A stretch of DNA of 64,000 nucleotides. Source: JAIBDK01 sp965261915. GTDB lineage: Bacteria > Pseudomonadota > Gammaproteobacteria > Arenicellales > Poriferihabitantaceae. Below, piece after piece: positions 1 through 8,507 of this stretch. The position numbers and the translations under genes were made by a program. Below the pieces are notes generated by a model. It saw only the letters and a program-made list of their open reading frames with translations. It did not search any database and was not told the origin of the DNA. Numbering within the stretch: the stretch's first letter is position 1; each line of letters begins with the position of its first letter. The DNA is taken from contig CBDHDW010000013.1 in NCBI GenBank assembly GCA_965261915.1, forward strand, positions 1 through 64,000, given 5' to 3'.

Positions 1-852
1 TATGTTTTGTGGGCGCAATACAATTGAACCGGCCCCAGGTCCACCACTTGATATCGACAATGTTTCGCCAGTGCTTGTGACAAAGTTCAACCCCGCAGCG
101 GCGCGCTCGACTTTCCCTGTCAGAATATTTGCAGTACCCAGAAAATCTGCCACAAACAGATTGGCCGGCATGTCATACAGCTGTTGTGGCGTGCCAATTT
201 GCTGGATCACGCCGCCATCAAGAACGGCCATGCGATCAGATGTGGTGTTGGCTTCCTCCTGATCATGGGTCACGAAAATCGTGGTCAGGCCAAGCTTGCG
301 TTGCAAGGCCAACAGCTCGCGCCGCATTTGAACCCGCAGGCTGGCGTCAAGATTTGACAGGGGTTCATCAAGCAGCAAAACCTCGGGTTCAACCACCACC
401 GTGCGTGCCAGGGCAATCCGCTGTTGCTGCCCGCCCGAAAGTTGGTTTGGCATGCGGTCTGACAGGTGTTTCAACCCGACCAGATCAAGCGCTGAATCAA
501 CGCGCGGGGCAATTTCATCACTTGGCATTTTGCGTTCGCGAAGCCCGAAACCGACATTGTCGCGCACGGAAAGGTGCGGCCACAGCGCGTAGGATTGAAA
601 CACCATGCCGACATTTCTTTTCCATGGCGGCAGATCCAGAACGTCTTTTCCCCCGACCCGGATAGTGCCTTTGGGGCGTGGCCCGAACCCGGCGATTGCC
701 CGCAAAAGGGTCGATTTTCCAGAGCCTGACGGGCCGAGGAATGAAAAGAACTCACCCGGTTTTATTGACATGGTCACGCCGCTCAGAACCTCGGTTTCAC
801 CAAAAGAAAGGTGTAGATCCTCGATCTCGATACCCAACATTTTTTTCGCCAT
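1..852 (-). CDS. ABC transporter ATP-binding protein, iron(III)/spermidine type (3' end outside window)
   Basis: This is the ATPase of a binding-protein-dependent importer and should power the permease and binding protein encoded just upstream on the same strand. Translation of the minus strand from the ATG at 852 stays open to the window edge for 284 codons. It shows Walker A GPSGSGKST (about residues 40-48), the signature LSGGQQQRIALAR, Walker B VLLLDEPLSNLD and the switch histidine in FVTHDQEEA. The C-terminal part begins a TOBE-like region, as in FbpC and PotA. Start is the ATG at 850-852. It lies 43 bp after the permease stop, so SBP, permease and ATPase form one operon. Substrate is not decidable from sequence; Fe3+, polyamine or a phosphonate-like compound are all possible. 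Confidence 0.9.
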   Translation of the reverse strand, partial: MAKKMLGIEIEDLHLSFGETEVLSGVTMSIKPGEFFSFLGPSGSGKSTLLRAIAGFGPRPKGTIRVGGKDVLDLPPWKRNVGMVFQSYALWPHLSVRDNVGFGLRERKMPSDEIAPRVDSALDLVGLKHLSDRMPNQLSGGQQQRIALARTVVVEPEVLLLDEPLSNLDASLRVQMRRELLALQRKLGLTTIFVTHDQEEANTTSDRMAVLDGGVIQQIGTPQQLYDMPANLFVADFLGTANILTGKVERAAAGLNFVTSTGETLSISSGGPGAGSIVLRPQNI

Positions 853-895
853 TATCTTAGTCTCCAGATGGACCCGAAAGGATCGCTGTGGGGCG

Positions 896-2647
896 TTACT
901 CAGCGGTGCCCGATTGTTTCAATTTCTTGTCGCGTTCAATGATGAATTGCGAGGATAGCATGCCGATCGCAACGATGATGACCGCAACGATGCCCAGGGC
1001 GGCGCCTGCGCCACGCCCGGATGGTGTCTGCATGAACAGGTAAATCCCGTAGGCCAGTGGTGCGTCACTGGTTGAGCTGACTAGCATGATCGTCGCCGAA
1101 AGCTCCACCGCTGCAGTGGCAAAACTGGTCACAAAACCGGCCAGAATCCCACCTGACATCAGAGGTAAGACCACCCGCCGGATGGTCCGGATTTTGGTTG
1201 CCCCCAGGCTTTCGGCGGCTTCTTCCAGCGAGGCACTGACCTGTTGCAATGCGGCCATACAGGCGCGCAGCGCATAGGGCAGTCGCCGGATCATTAGCGC
1301 CAGGGCAATGATCACCCACCAGCTGGCCATAGGTTGATCAGAAAACGGGATATTTACGCCGTGGAACATACGCAGATAGCCGATGCCAAGTACTACGCCG
1401 GGCACCGCCAAGGCGGCCGTTGCCAAATAATCCAAAGCGTTGCGGCCAAATATTCCGGTGCGTAGCACAATGTAGGCAATCGCCGTGCCGATAATGATGT
1501 CAGCCGTAGCCGCAATCCCTGCGTACAGAAGCGTATTGATGATATAGTCTTTGGAGCCTTCCCACATTTCGACGTAATTTTGCAAAGTATAGCCGTCGGG
1601 CAGGGGCGCGTAGGACCAGATCGTGCCAAATGACAACAGCAAAAGTCCGATATGCGGTGACAGCACCAGGATCAGGATGAGCCCGACCGCGCCATAGGCC
1701 AGAATTTTCTCTCGGGTATTCAAATCGCGCTTGGCCATTCCGCCGCCACCTTTTTGAACGGTGGCATAATCCTTGCCGCGCATGAACAGGAACGATACCC
1801 AGAGAGAAATGATTGAGAACAGCACCAATATGCACGAAATCACATAGCCCATCGGGTCTGAGATTCCGATGGATGAAATGCGCAGAAATGCCTGCGGTGC
1901 CAGCATGTTATTGACGTTAAGCAGCAACGGCGTGCCGAGATCGTCAAATACTTTGATGAACACCAGTGCCGCCCCGGCTATATAGCCCGGCATCGCCAGC
2001 GGGAAAACGATGCGACGAAACAGGCGCAGACCGGATGTGCCAAGATTTTGCGCCGCTTCTTCCATTGAGCGATCAATGTTGCGCAGTGAGGCCGAAAGAT
2101 TGATCAGGATGAAGGGGAAATAGTGAATGGATTGCACCAGGATCACCCCGTTCAGACCCTCCATAAACGGCAATGAAATTCCAAACTTGTCCTTTAGTAA
2201 CAAGTTAATCGTGCCGTTGCGGCCAAAGATCAGCTGCATTGCCACTGCCCCGACAAACGGTGGCATGATCAGGGGGATAAATCCCAGACTTTGGATCACA
2301 ATTGAGCCGGCGAAATTGAAACGGGTGGTGATATAGGCCAGCGGCAGGGCGATTGCGGTCGCCAACACCACCGACATGGCCGACACGTAAAGCGAGTTCC
2401 AGAAGCTTTCGCGGAACAGCGAAGTCTGAAAAAAGTCGACGAAGTTTTGCAATGTCAAAGCGCCCGACGCCGGGTCTTGAAAGGCGACAAAAATCACCAT
2501 CGCTACCGGCACGACCAAAAGTCCAATCAACAACAAAGCGATGAACATGGCGACAAGGCCAATACCGCTCATGTTGGGCAATATCCGTTTTGGCAGACGG
2601 TCAGCCAAACAAAGACCACAGGCGTGTTTGGGGGAAGCCTGTGACAT
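896..2647 (-). CDS. ABC transporter permease, FbpB-like double-domain protein
   Basis: An inner-membrane permease of 583 residues made of two homologous BPD_transp_1 halves. Each half has about six hydrophobic segments and an EAA loop (EEAAQNLGTSGLRLFRRIVFP in the first, EEAAESLGATKIRTIRRVVLP in the second). Two fused permease domains of this size are typical of FbpB/SfuB iron(III) permeases and related importers. It starts with ATG at 2647 and follows the binding-protein gene after a 131-bp gap containing an inverted repeat. The ATPase gene follows 43 bp later. The fused architecture excludes the two-gene PotBC or MalFG layout. Intact; substrate unproven. Confidence 0.9.
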   Translation of the reverse strand: MSQASPKHACGLCLADRLPKRILPNMSGIGLVAMFIALLLIGLLVVPVAMVIFVAFQDPASGALTLQNFVDFFQTSLFRESFWNSLYVSAMSVVLATAIALPLAYITTRFNFAGSIVIQSLGFIPLIMPPFVGAVAMQLIFGRNGTINLLLKDKFGISLPFMEGLNGVILVQSIHYFPFILINLSASLRNIDRSMEEAAQNLGTSGLRLFRRIVFPLAMPGYIAGAALVFIKVFDDLGTPLLLNVNNMLAPQAFLRISSIGISDPMGYVISCILVLFSIISLWVSFLFMRGKDYATVQKGGGGMAKRDLNTREKILAYGAVGLILILVLSPHIGLLLLSFGTIWSYAPLPDGYTLQNYVEMWEGSKDYIINTLLYAGIAATADIIIGTAIAYIVLRTGIFGRNALDYLATAALAVPGVVLGIGYLRMFHGVNIPFSDQPMASWWVIIALALMIRRLPYALRACMAALQQVSASLEEAAESLGATKIRTIRRVVLPLMSGGILAGFVTSFATAAVELSATIMLVSSTSDAPLAYGIYLFMQTPSGRGAGAALGIVAVIIVAIGMLSSQFIIERDKKLKQSGTAE

Positions 2648-2698
2648 CAGGATTTCCTAAAGTGTGCTTTGACCCGGGGACTAAAGCCCGAAATTGGT

Positions 2699-2758
2699 GG
2701 GGCGTATTGATGCGATCTGTTGATGATCAGCACGGCATACTGGCGCAATATACGCCCC
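2699..2758 (-). other. Intercistronic inverted repeat between binding-protein and permease genes
   Basis: GGGGCGTAT at 2699-2707 and ATACGCCCC at 2750-2758 form a perfect 9-bp stem around a loop of about 42 nt. In the transcript it sits between the SBP stop and the permease start. Such structures often protect the SBP mRNA or reduce read-through, which would give more binding protein than permease. There is no clear U tract. Confidence 0.45.
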
Positions 2759-2778
2759 AATCTTGAGCTTAATCTAGA

Positions 2779-4110
2779 CTAAAGTGCGAGCGCTTGCTCT
2801 GCCAGTTCCTGGGCGCGGCGATAGTTTTCGACTACCATCGCATCCCAGGTCTGTTCAACTTCAGCCTGGCGAAGACCCACTTCATCCGTGGCCTTCTTGC
2901 GCTTCTTTGTGAAAACCCCCGCAAAATCAGCATCAAGGCTTTGAGCCTCTGTGATTGGGCTGGCCTCTATCAACGTGCGTGCCTGTGCAATCAAATCCGC
3001 CACTTCGGCATTGCCGCTGTCGGCATGTTTGGCTTCAGCTGACTGAATGGCACCAACAGCGTCACGAAGATCATCCAGGCGATAGGTGATCATCACGTCA
3101 AACATCGAGTTCACCAGATTGTAGCGTGCCCCGGATTTCTCAACATCAAACTTGACCGCAGCACCTATAGTGCTGCCCTCGGCAAAAGGATTGGGAAAAC
3201 CCTCTGGTGCCGCCGAATATGTCGCCGGATTGATCGGCAGACGCATGATCGCCGGGTCCAGCAGAACCTGTTGGCCATCGGGTGTCAGCAGGTATTCGAT
3301 AAAGGCAATCGCGCCATCCTGGTTGGGGGCATCCTTGACCACGCCAACATTGGCAGGCACCAGTGCGGTCACTGTTGGATAAGCGAAATCAACCGGGAAT
3401 CCGGATGCTTTTGACGAAAAACCAAAGAAATCGATCACAATGCCGAGGCCGAAATTACCCGTGTTGACGCCGTCTGGCACACCAAAACTACGTTCGGTCA
3501 CCGACGCAAAGTTTCCGGCGATCCATTTCCATTCGGCCCAGCCCTTGTCCCAGCCTTCGCCTTGCAACATGGTTTCAACTGTCAGGTGCGTAGTGCCCGA
3601 ACGCGAAGGTGCCGACATGCCAACATGCCCGTGATAGGCAGCGTCTTTCAATTCAGCCCATTCCGTCGCCGGAGAAAGATCATTGGCCTTCAAATAGCGT
3701 TCGTTCCACATGATGCCGTAGCCGGCACCAGCAAAGCCGAAATATGTACCGTCTTTGTCATTGAGCGGGTAGGACCCGATCAGATCAGGTATGCCCTCCG
3801 AGGTAATTTCTACCTTGGCCAGCAAATCATCTGATTTCAAAACTTCAAACGCATCCGGTGCCGAGGCCCAAAAAATATCGGTGCCGTTTGCACCGGCGGT
3901 TTCCTGGATGAACTTTACCCCAGCAGAGGTTTTCTTGTTCAAAATCTCCAGATCATAATCTGGATGCGCCGCTTCAAATGCCGCCTCAATCGGGGCTGTC
4001 ATCGAATCCGGAAAGGATGTGACTACGTTGATGGCACCACCTGCCACAGCGGCACCGGCAAAAGCCGTCAGCCCCATTGTGGCGACGGTGGTCAATAGAA
4101 TATTCTTCAA
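2779..4110 (-). CDS. ABC transporter extracellular substrate-binding protein
   Basis: Periplasmic ligand-binding protein of 443 residues for the adjacent permease and ATPase. The N-terminus is a clear Sec signal peptide (KNILLTTVATMGLTAFAGAAVA-like hydrophobic run ending near residue 23). The mature protein begins with the INVVTSFPDSMTAPIEAAFE pattern of family-1/Fbp-type binding proteins. The start codon is TTG at 4110, chosen because an AGGAG ribosome site lies 8-9 nt upstream and the signal peptide begins there. It is about 100 residues longer than FbpA-type proteins because of an extra C-terminal helical region rich in Glu, Ala and Lys. The gene is divergent from a broken GntR regulator with an operator-like inverted repeat between them. 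Confidence 0.88.
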   Translation of the reverse strand: MKNILLTTVATMGLTAFAGAAVAGGAINVVTSFPDSMTAPIEAAFEAAHPDYDLEILNKKTSAGVKFIQETAGANGTDIFWASAPDAFEVLKSDDLLAKVEITSEGIPDLIGSYPLNDKDGTYFGFAGAGYGIMWNERYLKANDLSPATEWAELKDAAYHGHVGMSAPSRSGTTHLTVETMLQGEGWDKGWAEWKWIAGNFASVTERSFGVPDGVNTGNFGLGIVIDFFGFSSKASGFPVDFAYPTVTALVPANVGVVKDAPNQDGAIAFIEYLLTPDGQQVLLDPAIMRLPINPATYSAAPEGFPNPFAEGSTIGAAVKFDVEKSGARYNLVNSMFDVMITYRLDDLRDAVGAIQSAEAKHADSGNAEVADLIAQARTLIEASPITEAQSLDADFAGVFTKKRKKATDEVGLRQAEVEQTWDAMVVENYRRAQELAEQALAL

Positions 4111-4145
4111 TGGTTTTCTCCTCTATTTTTTCATTTTCAAACTAA

Positions 4146-4170
4146 CATGCTACATGGGTAATGTAACATG
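4146..4170. promoter_or_regulatory. Operator-like inverted repeat between ABC operon and GntR gene
   Basis: CATGCTACAT (4146-4155) and ATGTAACATG (4161-4170) pair in 9 of 10 positions around a 5-bp centre. The site lies 36 bp upstream of the binding-protein start and 88 bp upstream of the GntR start, where an autoregulating GntR repressor would bind. A weak minus-strand promoter (TTGGCA, 16 bp, TAGCAT) overlaps it. Regulator assignment is inferred from position. Confidence 0.5.
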
Positions 4171-4257
4171 CCAAGAAAGATAACGCCATATACGCTTGCC
4201 AACATGTCAGGTTTGGCGATAACTTTAGACTGTTTTTTGTAAACCCGAAAGACTCCA

Positions 4258-4889
4258 ATGGTCGAGACTGCGCACCCGAAAGTTACTCCGATGCCCTTAA
4301 AAGATGAGGCTTTCCGCGATCTGGAACGCATGATTGTTAATGGCGAACTCGAACCAGGACGGTGGGTTTCAGAAGTAGACCTGGTTGAAGTGTCAGGCCG
4401 CACGCGGGCCCCTGTCCGGTCTGCGATTCAGCGACTTGCCGATGAGGGATTGCTTAGAATCGTTGCTCGTCGAGGCGCGCAGGTTTGTCCAATTGATCAT
4501 ACAGAACAGTTCCGCCAGAACAGTTCCGCTCGCTTGAGTTGCGACGTGTCGTTGAAAAGCTGATCGCGCAACATCTGAACAGAGACAGACAATGGCCGAG
4601 ATTTCGAAAGGATTCACTGAAGTCAGCGTGTTTGGGGATCAAATGGCAATGACGGAGCTGGATGCCAGGTGCTTTGAGATTTTAATCAAGGCAGCCGACA
4701 ATCAATTTGCAGCGCGGTCGCTGACTTCCGTAAAGGGTCTTCCCCGTCGATTTTGGGTGCTACATCAAGAGCGTTATGGGAATCGATCGGATGGCAAACG
4801 CGCACGCACGGGTCGCTTCAGCTGTTAGCGTGGCCGATAGCAACGGCGCGGCCCAAGCGGTTGATGCTTTGGGTCAATTTATGACGTGA
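4258..4889 (+). pseudogene. GntR-family regulator (FCD type), broken by several frameshifts
   Basis: The first 80 codons encode a normal GntR winged-helix domain (MPLKDEAFRDLERMIVNGEL, then RTRAPVRSAIQRLADEGLLR). A 14-bp tandem duplication at 4502-4529 then shifts the frame and the reading frame stops at 4563. The FCD ligand-binding domain continues in other frames: LELRRVVEKLIAQHLNRDR in a second, GDQMAMTELDARCFEILIKA from about 4592 in a third, and RMANAHARVASAVSVADSNG up to the stop at 4887-4889. At least three frame changes are needed to restore about 210 residues, so the gene is dead. It probably once repressed the divergent ABC operon. Confidence 0.85.
4502..4529 (+). repeat. 14-bp exact tandem duplication inside the GntR gene
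   Basis: CAGAACAGTTCCGC occurs twice head to tail at 4502-4515 and 4516-4529. Removing one copy restores TEQFRSLELRRVVEKL, the expected start of an FCD domain. The duplication looks like a replication-slippage mutation. Confidence 0.9.
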
Positions 4890-4925
4890 AGGTTAAAGTC
4901 ATCTGACGTTCCACAATCCGGCTTT

Positions 4926-5231
4926 TTATTGGCAGCTTGAGGTTCGGACAAGCCGAGCGCCATCTTGAAAGCAGGGTCGTGGCATCAGGTGGTCCAGATC
5001 GTTGGCGTCCTCATATCCGGCCGCAATCGCAAGATAACGGGCGAACAAAATGTCCGGGAGCAGATGCTGCGCGCGTGCCGCCAAGCGCGGCGCAATTCCA
5101 AGCCGTTTCTCGGCTTGGGCAAGCAGCAGAACGCCAGCATCCGAGGTGATCTTTCCACCGTCGAACGCGGCGGTGACTTTTTTACCAGAAACGGCTGGAA
5201 ATGCGGGGAAAACTGGGGCAATATCGGTCAT
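4926..5231 (-). pseudogene. IS1380-type transposase, N-terminal fragment
   Basis: The reading frame encodes AAFDGGKITSDAGVLLLAQA, then LPDILFARYLAIAAGYEDAN and DLDHL, the conserved N-terminus of IS1380-family DDE transposases, which are normally about 430-460 residues. After DLDHL the frame slips by one base: the expected DPAFKMALGL appears in the neighbouring frame. Everything downstream, including the catalytic core, is missing. A likely element end lies near 5275-5320. The scrap separates the dead GntR gene from the TRAP operon and may mark where one of them arrived. Confidence 0.75.
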
Positions 5232-5353
5232 GGCAGTGGCGCGCTTTCTGTCCAGTGTATCGGATGGTTACGCTCCGCTGCCAACTCAGAATCACCAATC
5301 CGGTGAATAATCTGGGTTAGAACTATGAAACTTAATGAAAATGGGAGAAAACT

Positions 5354-6349
5354 ATGAAACACTTTATACTAGGAGCAGCGGCGGCGATTGTGATTGCGAG
5401 CGCCCCTGTGACGTCTTTGGCGGAAACGATCCGTGTGACCTTGCAGTTGCCCGAAACACATTCGTTGGGCATGAACTGGCTGGACTTCGCGAAAATCGTT
5501 GAAGAAAAATCGGGCGGCGACCTGAAAGTCCAAATGTTCCCGTCGGCACAACTCTTTAAGGACAAGGAAGTTCCGGGCGCGGTCGGTAGCGGTGCTGTTG
5601 AGGCTGGATCCTCGTTCATTGGTCGCTTTGCAGGTTCGGTTCCGGCCGTTGAAGTTGTCAGCATTCCGTTTATCTTCGCCAATGAAGCCCACATTCGTGC
5701 GGCCATCGCCCCAGGTTCGGACATGCGTCAAATTCTGGATGCCGCGGTTCTCAAAGAGACCAACAACAGGATTCTGTGGTGGCAGGCCTTTGGCCGCAAC
5801 ATTTATCTGAGCAACGGCGGGCCGATCGCGATGCCGGCCGATCTGAAAGACCAAAAGGTTCGGACTTACGGAAAGATGGCCGGCTGGACAGTTGAAGCCC
5901 TTGGCGGGGCTCCAACAATGATGTCCGGTTCCAAGCAGTTCCTTGCCTACCAGCAAGGCGCTGTTGATGTTGGCACGACGGGTGTGTCGGCTGTGAAGTC
6001 ACGCAAGCTCTACGAAGTAATGGATCATATGACCCTCACTTTAGACGCTGCCGTGGAATTCGTTGCTGTGATTAACAACGATTTCTACGAGGCTCTGTCG
6101 GACGAGAACAAGGCAATTATCGATGCGGCCGCACTCGAGGTCGAACAAAGGTTGCGCGATCAAATCTACACCCAAGAGACTGAGATCATCGAGGAAATGA
6201 AAGCGCATATGACTGCCGTGGAATTGACTGAGGAGCAGCGCGCCCTGTGGGCTGCTGCGACTAGTGGGATTGCCGGGCGTTTCGTTGAAGAGACCGGGGA
6301 TATCGGGGCAGCAGCCCTGGCTGCTATACAGGCTGCAATGACCCAGTAA
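5354..6349 (+). CDS. dctP: TRAP transporter substrate-binding protein DctP
   Basis: Periplasmic binding protein of 331 residues for the TRAP membrane subunits that follow. It has a Sec signal peptide (GAAAAIVIASAPVTSLAETI). The DctP-family body includes LPETHSLGMNWLDFAKIVEE, then RTYGKMAGWTVEALGGAP with the conserved arginine that contacts a ligand carboxylate. ATG at 5354 has a GGGAGAAA ribosome site just upstream. The operon order is P-Q-M. TRAP systems import organic acids using the sodium gradient; the substrate cannot be named here. Intact. Confidence 0.92.
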   Translation: MKHFILGAAAAIVIASAPVTSLAETIRVTLQLPETHSLGMNWLDFAKIVEEKSGGDLKVQMFPSAQLFKDKEVPGAVGSGAVEAGSSFIGRFAGSVPAVEVVSIPFIFANEAHIRAAIAPGSDMRQILDAAVLKETNNRILWWQAFGRNIYLSNGGPIAMPADLKDQKVRTYGKMAGWTVEALGGAPTMMSGSKQFLAYQQGAVDVGTTGVSAVKSRKLYEVMDHMTLTLDAAVEFVAVINNDFYEALSDENKAIIDAAALEVEQRLRDQIYTQETEIIEEMKAHMTAVELTEEQRALWAAATSGIAGRFVEETGDIGAAALAAIQAAMTQ

Positions 6350-6356
6350 GGCGCTT

Positions 6357-6384
6357 GTAGAAGCGGCTCTGTGGCCGCTTCTAC
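6357..6384 (+). promoter_or_regulatory. Hairpin between dctP and dctQ
   Basis: GTAGAAGCGGC (6357-6367) and GCCGCTTCTAC (6374-6384) form a perfect 11-bp stem with a 6-nt loop, 7 bp after the dctP stop. It lacks a U tract, so it more likely stabilises the dctP message and limits read-through than fully terminates. It overlaps a possible GTG start at 6371, arguing against that start for dctQ. Confidence 0.65.
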
Positions 6385-6403
6385 TTCTCCATTGAGGGAA
6401 AAA

Positions 6404-6928
6404 ATGGGAAGAATCAATATGTTGGCTCGTATCGTTGACAGCATTTCTGAAGTTACCGGCGTGATCAGCGCCTGGTGTTTGTTCTTGATTGGCTTTTTTA
6501 TAACATTCGAAGTTGTGATGCGGTATGTCTTCAATTCACCGACCATCTGGGTCGATGAGATAAGTCGGATTTTGCAGGTTTGGGTTGTATACTTGGCGGC
6601 GGCCTATGTTTTGAAACATCGCGAGATGGTCACGATCGACCTCATCCTTAGCAAGCCAAATACACTTCTTCGCCGCCTTGCTGAAAGCGTTGCGATCGTT
6701 ATACTTTTCATCTTTGCGGGCGTTGCCTGTTACTACGGGTTCCAGATCTGGCTAAAATCCACATTGGCCGGTCACACAACCGACACTTTTCTCGCACCCC
6801 CAAAATTGATTACGCACGCCCCTGTGTGGGTTGGAAGCGCACTTTTGATGCTGCAAGGCCTAGTTCAGCTCTATCGTGTCTGGACTGAAGACCTTCCCGA
6901 AGACGACATTCTGGAAGGAGCACGCTAA
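6404..6928 (+). CDS. dctQ: TRAP transporter small permease DctQ
   Basis: Small inner-membrane subunit of 174 residues with four hydrophobic segments. It carries the DctQ hallmarks VVMRYVFNSPTIWVDEISR and VYLAAAYVLKHREMVTIDLI. The ATG at 6404 is chosen because GAGGG lies 6 nt upstream; an in-frame GTG at 6371 falls inside the preceding hairpin. dctM starts directly after the stop codon, so the two membrane subunits are translationally coupled. Works with DctP and DctM in organic-acid uptake. Intact. Confidence 0.9.
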   Translation: MGRINMLARIVDSISEVTGVISAWCLFLIGFFITFEVVMRYVFNSPTIWVDEISRILQVWVVYLAAAYVLKHREMVTIDLILSKPNTLLRRLAESVAIVILFIFAGVACYYGFQIWLKSTLAGHTTDTFLAPPKLITHAPVWVGSALLMLQGLVQLYRVWTEDLPEDDILEGAR

Positions 6929-8206
6929 ATGGAAGCGGTTCTCATTCTTGTCGCCCTGATAGCACTCTTGTTGCTGCGCACACCGGTAGCGTTTGCGCTT
7001 GGAGGATTGGGCGTAATTCTACTGGCCCTCAAGGGGCTGCCTCTTGTCGCCGTCCCCCAGCGACTGCACGGGGCAATGGACAGTTTCGAGCTGTTAGCCG
7101 TGCCAATGTTTCTCCTGATGTCGAATATCCTTCTTAAAGGAGGCGTTGGACGGGATCTTTTTGCCGCCGTCCAAAGCTGGGTGGGGCATTGGCCCGGCGG
7201 GCTGGGTGTCGCAACCATTATGTCCTGCACACTTTTTTCGGCAATCTCAGGTTCTTCCGTTGCGACCGCCGCAACCATCGGCACAATGGCCATCCCCGAG
7301 ATGTCTCGGCGTGGTTACGACAAACCGTTCGTATACGGCATGCTGGCAGCTGGTGGCACCCTCGGCATCCTAATCCCACCATCGATTCCTCTGATCATTT
7401 ACGGCGTAGTGACAGAAAGCTCAATCCCGACACTTTTCCTGGCCGGTATAGGGCCGGGGCTGTTCCTTGCCACAGCGTTCATAGTCTACGGCATCTTGTT
7501 TTCGAAGTTCTCGGGCGCGTACCAACATATCCCAAAAGCTTCCTGGGCCGAGCGCGGGCGTTTGTCGCTCATGGCGCTGCCAACTGTAGGCCTGGCAGTT
7601 GCGGTTGTCGGGTCAATCTATGCCGGTATCGCTACGCCATCGGAAAGTGCTGGTCTGGGATTTGTAATAGCCCTGATTATTACCTTTGCAATGGGCAGGA
7701 TGAACTGGACCAAGCTGCGCGAGGCGGTTGAGGGTTCGCTTCGGACATCTGTAATGGTACTAATCATCGTTGCCGGGGCCAAAGTGTTTTCCTACGCGAT
7801 TACGCTTTACCTGATCCCGCAGTCGATCAGTTCGTTACTGACGGAGAACATCTCGACACCCAGCTTGTTCATTCTGGCGGTCGGTCTCGTACTGCTCTTC
7901 GTGGGCTTCTTCTTGGAATCCTTGTCCATGCTGCTGATTATGGTTCCAGTGCTGCTGCCTGCGGTTCTCAATATCGGTATAGACCCAATTTGGTTCGGCA
8001 TTTTCTTTGTCGTTTTGATTGAAACGGCCCTGATCACGCCGCCGGTTGGGATGAATCTCTTTGTCATCCAGGCAGTCGCCGGGGCCAAGCTACAAGAAGT
8101 CGCCCGCGGCGCGATGCCGTTTGCCTTCATCATGCTGGGTACCGCGGTATTGCTATGGTTCTGGAAAGATCTCGCGCTTTACATCCCCTATGAACTCGTC
8201 CGTTAG
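6929..8206 (+). CDS. dctM: TRAP transporter large permease DctM
   Basis: Large inner-membrane subunit of 425 residues, the normal size, with about 12 hydrophobic segments. DctM-family motifs seen are LAVPMFLLMSNILLKGGVG, the SGSSVATAATIG segment, GGTLGILIPPSIPLIIYG and the C-terminal TPPVGMNLFVIQAVAG. Start ATG 6929 abuts the dctQ stop. It closes the TRAP operon; a hairpin lies just downstream. Intact. Confidence 0.92.
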   Translation: MEAVLILVALIALLLLRTPVAFALGGLGVILLALKGLPLVAVPQRLHGAMDSFELLAVPMFLLMSNILLKGGVGRDLFAAVQSWVGHWPGGLGVATIMSCTLFSAISGSSVATAATIGTMAIPEMSRRGYDKPFVYGMLAAGGTLGILIPPSIPLIIYGVVTESSIPTLFLAGIGPGLFLATAFIVYGILFSKFSGAYQHIPKASWAERGRLSLMALPTVGLAVAVVGSIYAGIATPSESAGLGFVIALIITFAMGRMNWTKLREAVEGSLRTSVMVLIIVAGAKVFSYAITLYLIPQSISSLLTENISTPSLFILAVGLVLLFVGFFLESLSMLLIMVPVLLPAVLNIGIDPIWFGIFFVVLIETALITPPVGMNLFVIQAVAGAKLQEVARGAMPFAFIMLGTAVLLWFWKDLALYIPYELVR

Positions 8207-8210
8207 GGTA

Positions 8211-8250
8211 GGTATCGACGGAACCGTCGAGCACAACGGTTCATGATACC
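8211..8250 (+). terminator. Imperfect hairpin after dctM, possible transcription end
   Basis: GGTATC (8211-8216) pairs with GATACC (8245-8250), and AACCGT (8222-8227) pairs with ACGGTT (8236-8241), giving a two-part stem with a small internal loop. It starts 4 bp after the dctM stop. No U tract follows, so its role as terminator is uncertain. It sits at the visible composition change between the TRAP block and the thrS block. Confidence 0.4.
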
Positions 8251-8507
8251 CAATCAGTAATGGTTGTCTGGAACAACCCCAGACCAGGAGCCGCCCTTCC
8301 GATAATGATGCAAAGCGCTCTTAATTATATCTTTAGTGGTAGCAATTCCCTAAAAAAACTGTAAGCAATCGCGCGATATAAATTATGGATTAATGCCGAT
8401 GATTGACATAGAATCGCGAGCCTTCGGATTTAGTCCATTGATTAACACGCGCTCTTTAGTAGGGAACGCCACTGCTACGGTTCACCGTATGAACCAGGAT
8501 CATTAAC
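8251..8507 (+). promoter_or_regulatory. thrS leader region
   Basis: This AT-richer stretch contains no gene. It must hold the promoter and leader of the thrS-infC-rpmI-rplT operon. A small hairpin TACGG-TTCA-CCGTA lies at 8476-8489, directly before the AGGATC ribosome site of thrS. In E. coli thrS translation is repressed by ThrRS binding tRNA-like hairpins in this position, but no clear threonine anticodon mimic was seen here. Confidence 0.45.

Noticed and set aside
6371..6403. GTG at 6371 as dctQ start
   Set aside because: It lies within the right arm and loop of a perfect hairpin and lacks a ribosome site; ATG 6404 has GAGGG upstream.
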